From an uncultured Christensenella sp. (GTDB lineage Bacteria > Bacillota > Clostridia > Christensenellales > UBA1242), in assembly GCA_905195085.1 (NCBI GenBank), contig CAJJUK010000014.1, positions 1 to 34,341 of the forward strand: a stretch of DNA of 34,341 nt, given 5' to 3'. Shown here piece by piece: positions 31,154 through 34,341 of this stretch. Each line of letters opens with the position of its first letter. Position 1 is the stretch's first letter. A program made the position numbers and the translations under genes. Below the pieces are notes generated by a model. It was not told the DNA's origin. It did not search any database and was given only the letters and a program-made list of their open reading frames with translations.

Positions 31154-33313
31154 ATGCAAGTTGTAAAGAGAAACGGAAAAATCGTTGATTATGATGTTTC
31201 AAAGATTAAGATTGCCATTGGCAAGGCAAATAATGAAGTTAATGAAGAAGAAAGGGCAACTGACGATGAAATCAAACAAATCTTGAAATATATCGAAGGA
31301 CTGAAAAGAAAAAGATTGTTGGTTGAAGATATTCAAGATATTATTGAAGAAAAATTGATGTCCTTTGGTCATTATGAACTTGCAAAGAAATATATCATCT
31401 ATCGTTACACACGTGAACTTGTTAGAAAGGCAAACACGACAGACCAATCCATCAAAGAGTTGATTGATGGGGAAAGTGAATATTGGAATACTGAAAATTC
31501 CAATAAAAATGCCAAAATTGTCACAACTCAAAGAGACTATTTGGCTGGAATCACAAGCACAGATATAACAAGAAGATTTTTGCTTCCTGAAGACATTGTT
31601 AAGGCGCATGATGAAGGAATAATTCATTTCCATGATGCTGACTATTTTGCACAGAATGCTCTTCATAACTGTGACTTGGTCAACCTTGAGGATATGCTTC
31701 AAAACGGCACGGTTATTAACGGTGTTATGATTGAAAAACCTCACAAATTTTTGACTGCAATGACAATTGCGACACAAATTATCACTGCTGTTAACTCAAG
31801 TCAGTATGGTGGTGTGACTGTTACAATGACACACCTTGCGCCTTTTGTTAGAGACAGTTATTATCGTTACATTGAAAAATATAAAGCAAGAGGTTGCAGC
31901 GAAGAAGATTGCAAAAAATTTGCGGAACAAGACACAAGGAAAGAAGTTAAAGATGGAGTTCAGACATTCCAATACCAAGTTAACTCTATGACAACAACAA
32001 ATGGACAGGCTCCTTTCTTGAGTGTGTGCTTGTATCTGGGAGAAACTGACGAATATAAAGAAGAACTTGCACTCATCATTGAAGAAGTTTTGAAACAAAG
32101 AATGGAAGGAATGAAAAACGAAAAAGGTGTTTACATAACCCCAGCTTTCCCTAAGCTTCTTTATGTTTTGGAAGAAGATAACATTCATGAAAACAGTAAA
32201 TATTGGTATTTGACAAAACTTGCTGCTGAATGCACAGCAAAAAGAATGGTTCCAGACTATATTTCTGAAAAAATAATGAAAAAACTCAAAATAGACAAAA
32301 ATGGTAATGGAAATTGCTATCCATGCATGGGTTGCCGTTCATTCTTAACCCCTTATGTTGATCCTAAGACAAACAAACCTAAGTATTATGGCAGATTCAA
32401 TCAAGGCGTTGTGACAATCAACTTGGTTGATGTGGCTTTGTCCTCAGGCGGAAATATGGATGATTTCTGGAAGATTTTTGAAGAAAGATTGGAACTTTGT
32501 CACAGAGCATTGCAAATCAGACATGAAAGATTGGCTCATGCAACAAGTGATGTTGCTCCAATTTTGTGGCAACATGGTGCTCTTGCAAGACTCGGAAAGG
32601 GCGAAAGTATTCATCCATTACTTCATGGTGGCTATTCAACAATTTCTCTTGGTTATGCTGGTCTTTATGAATGTGTGAAATATATGACAGGACACAGCCA
32701 CACAGACAATGGTGTTGGCAAGGCGTTTGGATTGGATGTTATGAAAAAACTCAATGACAAGTGCAAAGAATGGAAAGAAGCTGAAGACATCGATTACAGT
32801 GTTTATGGAACACCTATTGAATCTACAACTTACAAATTTGCAAAGAATTTGAGAAAGAGATTTGGAACAATTGAAGGAATCACAGATAAGGACTACATCA
32901 CAAATTCATATCACGTTCCTGTATTTGAAGAAATCGATGCTTTCTCAAAACTTAAACTTGAGAGTGAATTCCAGGCTTTGAGTCCTGGTGGTGCAATTTC
33001 TTATGTTGAAACACCAAATTTGCAAAATAATTTGGAAGTTGTATTGCAGGTAATTAAATTTATTTATGACAACATTATGTATGCAGAACTTAATACAAAA
33101 TCAGATTATTGTCAAAAATGTGGTTATAGTGGCGAGATTTTGATTGATGACAACTTGGAATGGTACTGTCCAGAGTGTGGAAACAGAGATCATGACACAT
33201 TGAATGTTGCAAGAAGAACTTGTGGATATATCGGAACAAACTTCTGGAACAAAGGAAGAACACAAGAAATTAAAGAAAGGGTTCTTCACATTGACAATAA
33301 AGATGCAGATTAG
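31154..33313 (+). CDS. nrdD: Anaerobic (class III) ribonucleoside-triphosphate reductase
   Basis: The 719-residue enzyme makes dNTPs from NTPs without oxygen. It starts after GGGGAGG with an ATP-cone regulatory domain (MQVVKRNGKIVDYDVSKIKI, residues 1-90). The catalytic barrel follows with DYFAQNALHNCDLVNLEDML and later GRFNQGVVTINLVDVALSSG. Near the end four cysteines (C653, C656, C672, C675; YCQKCGY and YCPECGN) bind zinc, and RRTCGYIG carries the glycyl radical at G691. The nrdG activase gene begins 8 bases after the stop. Two NrdR-like boxes cover the promoter. All key residues are present. Confidence 0.97.
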   Translation: MQVVKRNGKIVDYDVSKIKIAIGKANNEVNEEERATDDEIKQILKYIEGLKRKRLLVEDIQDIIEEKLMSFGHYELAKKYIIYRYTRELVRKANTTDQSIKELIDGESEYWNTENSNKNAKIVTTQRDYLAGITSTDITRRFLLPEDIVKAHDEGIIHFHDADYFAQNALHNCDLVNLEDMLQNGTVINGVMIEKPHKFLTAMTIATQIITAVNSSQYGGVTVTMTHLAPFVRDSYYRYIEKYKARGCSEEDCKKFAEQDTRKEVKDGVQTFQYQVNSMTTTNGQAPFLSVCLYLGETDEYKEELALIIEEVLKQRMEGMKNEKGVYITPAFPKLLYVLEEDNIHENSKYWYLTKLAAECTAKRMVPDYISEKIMKKLKIDKNGNGNCYPCMGCRSFLTPYVDPKTNKPKYYGRFNQGVVTINLVDVALSSGGNMDDFWKIFEERLELCHRALQIRHERLAHATSDVAPILWQHGALARLGKGESIHPLLHGGYSTISLGYAGLYECVKYMTGHSHTDNGVGKAFGLDVMKKLNDKCKEWKEAEDIDYSVYGTPIESTTYKFAKNLRKRFGTIEGITDKDYITNSYHVPVFEEIDAFSKLKLESEFQALSPGGAISYVETPNLQNNLEVVLQVIKFIYDNIMYAELNTKSDYCQKCGYSGEILIDDNLEWYCPECGNRDHDTLNVARRTCGYIGTNFWNKGRTQEIKERVLHIDNKDAD

Positions 33314-33321
33314 AGGGAACG

Positions 33322-33816
33322 ATGAGATATAATAAAATTAGAAAAATGGACATTTCAAATGGTCCAGGCGTTAGAGTTTCCATTTTCATGCAAGGATGTA
33401 TGTTTAACTGCAAAAATTGTTTCAATCCAGAAACACATGATTTCAATGGTGGAAAAGAATTTACCGATGAAACAATCGAAAAAGTGTTAAATCTATGCGA
33501 AAATGCAAACGTTGAAGGTTTATCAATCTTGGGCGGAGAGCCAATGCACCCTAATAATATAGATGGAACGACAAAACTTGCACAAAGGTTCAAGGAACGT
33601 TTTCCAAATAAAAATCTTTGGGCTTGGACTGGATATAATTTTGAAAATTACATAAAAAATAAAGAAATTGCAAAGTATTTAGACGTTTTGGTTGATGGAC
33701 TTTACGTTGACGAATTACATAGTCCAATTCTTCATTGGAGAGGTTCTTCAAATCAAAGAGTAATTGATGTTCAAAAGTCTTTAAAAGAGGGAAAAACAAT
33801 CGCAATTGAGGATTAA
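33322..33816 (+). CDS. nrdG: Anaerobic ribonucleotide reductase activating protein
   Basis: The 164-residue radical-SAM enzyme makes the glycyl radical on NrdD. C26, C30 and C33 (QGCMFNCKNC) bind the 4Fe-4S cluster in the CxxxCxxC form, and LSILGGEPMHPNN contains the GGE motif that contacts SAM. WAWTGYNFENYI and DVLVDGLYVDELHSP are typical blocks of NrdG. It is co-transcribed with nrdD upstream and dut downstream; its stop codon shares a base with a possible dut start. Confidence 0.96.
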   Translation: MRYNKIRKMDISNGPGVRVSIFMQGCMFNCKNCFNPETHDFNGGKEFTDETIEKVLNLCENANVEGLSILGGEPMHPNNIDGTTKLAQRFKERFPNKNLWAWTGYNFENYIKNKEIAKYLDVLVDGLYVDELHSPILHWRGSSNQRVIDVQKSLKEGKTIAIED

Positions 33817-33827
33817 TGGAGAAAATT

Positions 33828-34274
33828 ATGCAAAAAATTCAAGTAAAAATCAAAAAAATAAACAAAAACGCCAAAATGCCTACATATGGAACTGAATTTG
33901 CTGCGGGTGCAGATTTATACGCTTTATTGGAAGAACCTGTTGAAATCAAACCAAATGAAACAAAATTTATATCCACGGGTATATCATTTGAAATCCCAAG
34001 TGGAACGGTTGCCTTGATTTTTGCTCGCAGTGGATTGAGTTGCAAACAGGGACTTGCTCCTGCAAATAAAGTTGGGGTTGTAGATTCTGACTATAGAGGG
34101 GAAGTTATGGTGGCTCTTCATAATCATTCTACAGAAGTTAGGGTTGTTGAAAATGGAGACAGAGTTGCCCAAGTTATGTTTGCGCCATACCTTAAAGGTG
34201 AATTTGAAGAGGTGGACGATCTGGAAAAATCTTCTAGAGGCGAAAAAGGGTTTGGATCCACTGGAAAAAAATAA
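33828..34274 (+). CDS. dut: dUTP diphosphatase (trimeric dUTPase)
   Basis: The enzyme hydrolyses dUTP to dUMP, which keeps uracil out of DNA and supplies thymidylate synthesis. The ATG at 33828 is preferred because TGGAG lies at the right distance; an ATG at 33816 overlaps the nrdG stop and would add four residues without a clear site. The 148 residues contain the five trimeric dUTPase motifs in order: GADLYA, ARSGLS, KVGVVDSDYRGEVMV, RVAQVMF, and the C-terminal RGEKGFGSTG. The place behind nrdDG fits a nucleotide-pool operon. Confidence 0.95.
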   Translation: MQKIQVKIKKINKNAKMPTYGTEFAAGADLYALLEEPVEIKPNETKFISTGISFEIPSGTVALIFARSGLSCKQGLAPANKVGVVDSDYRGEVMVALHNHSTEVRVVENGDRVAQVMFAPYLKGEFEEVDDLEKSSRGEKGFGSTGKK

Positions 34275-34278
34275 AATT

Positions 34279-34310
34279 AAAAAAGAAGAGAAAATTCTTC
34301 TTTTTTTATT
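34279..34310 (+). terminator. Terminator of the nrdD-nrdG-dut operon
   Basis: AAAAAAGAAGA (34279-34289) pairs with TCTTCTTTTTT (34296-34306), and the T-run continues. Confidence 0.82.
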
Positions 34311-34341
34311 TTTTAATTTAATTAATTGATTAATTTTAATT

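Noticed and set aside
1..34341. CRISPR arrays
   Set aside because: No series of regularly spaced repeats was seen; the tandem and inverted repeats found are two-copy only.

Overview
The window looks like chromosome of a strictly anaerobic, very AT-rich Gram-positive bacterium (Bacillota, Clostridia-like; probably an uncultured gut lineage, genus not determinable). The evidence is AAGGAGG-type ribosome sites, sigma-A promoters, U-tract terminators, the jag / mnmE-mnmG-rsmG-parA-parB cluster typical of the origin-proximal region of Bacillota, a Spo0A-type DNA-binding domain, and anaerobic marker genes (class III ribonucleotide reductase, rubrerythrin, desulfoferrodoxin).

Bases 1-10982 are an accessory island. 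In order they hold the 3' end of an unknown TPR-like gene; a BcgI-like two-subunit restriction-modification system on the minus strand with a small Xre regulator and a palindromic operator; and a decayed integrative element with a sigma-like regulator, an HUH rolling-circle Rep broken by a stop, and a large serine recombinase broken by two stops and frameshifts. After those come large inverted repeats, a nuclease-like fragment, a DUF262/DUF1524 (GmrSD-type) nuclease gene broken at a homopolymer with a winged-helix partner, and a frameshifted IS3-family transposase. The island ends at a tRNA-Ser(UGA) gene, which is a plausible integration boundary.

Bases 10983-24810 are mostly core. They include a secreted SIMPL-domain protein, a 417-residue ferritin-like protein, a zinc-dependent dehydrogenase paired with an archaeal-type CMP-kinase-like protein, and jag. 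A large protein with an apparent transglutaminase-like Cys-His-Asp triad, on the opposite strand, sits between jag and mnmE. Then come mnmE (apparently leaderless), mnmG, rsmG, parA and parB. Two perfect parS sites follow parB; the first lies inside a 32-bp palindrome that should also terminate the parAB transcript. Rubrerythrin and tRNA-Ser(GCU) close this part.

Bases 24811-34341 mix hypothetical and metabolic genes. A small membrane protein is preceded by a promoter, a compact structured leader and an intrinsic terminator, which is a candidate riboswitch or small RNA. Two unknown genes, a stand-alone Spo0A C-terminal domain and desulfoferrodoxin follow. Next is an overlapping pair whose second member looks like a ferritin that has lost its metal ligands, then a SAM methyltransferase. 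The last operon is nrdD-nrdG-dut, preceded by two NrdR-like boxes 32 bp apart, for anaerobic dNTP synthesis and dUTP removal.

The strongest leads for something undescribed are the structured leader at 25755-25867, the transglutaminase-like protein, the pseudo-ferritin pair, the orphan Spo0A domain and the parS/terminator palindrome. All calls come from reading the sequence; no database search was run.
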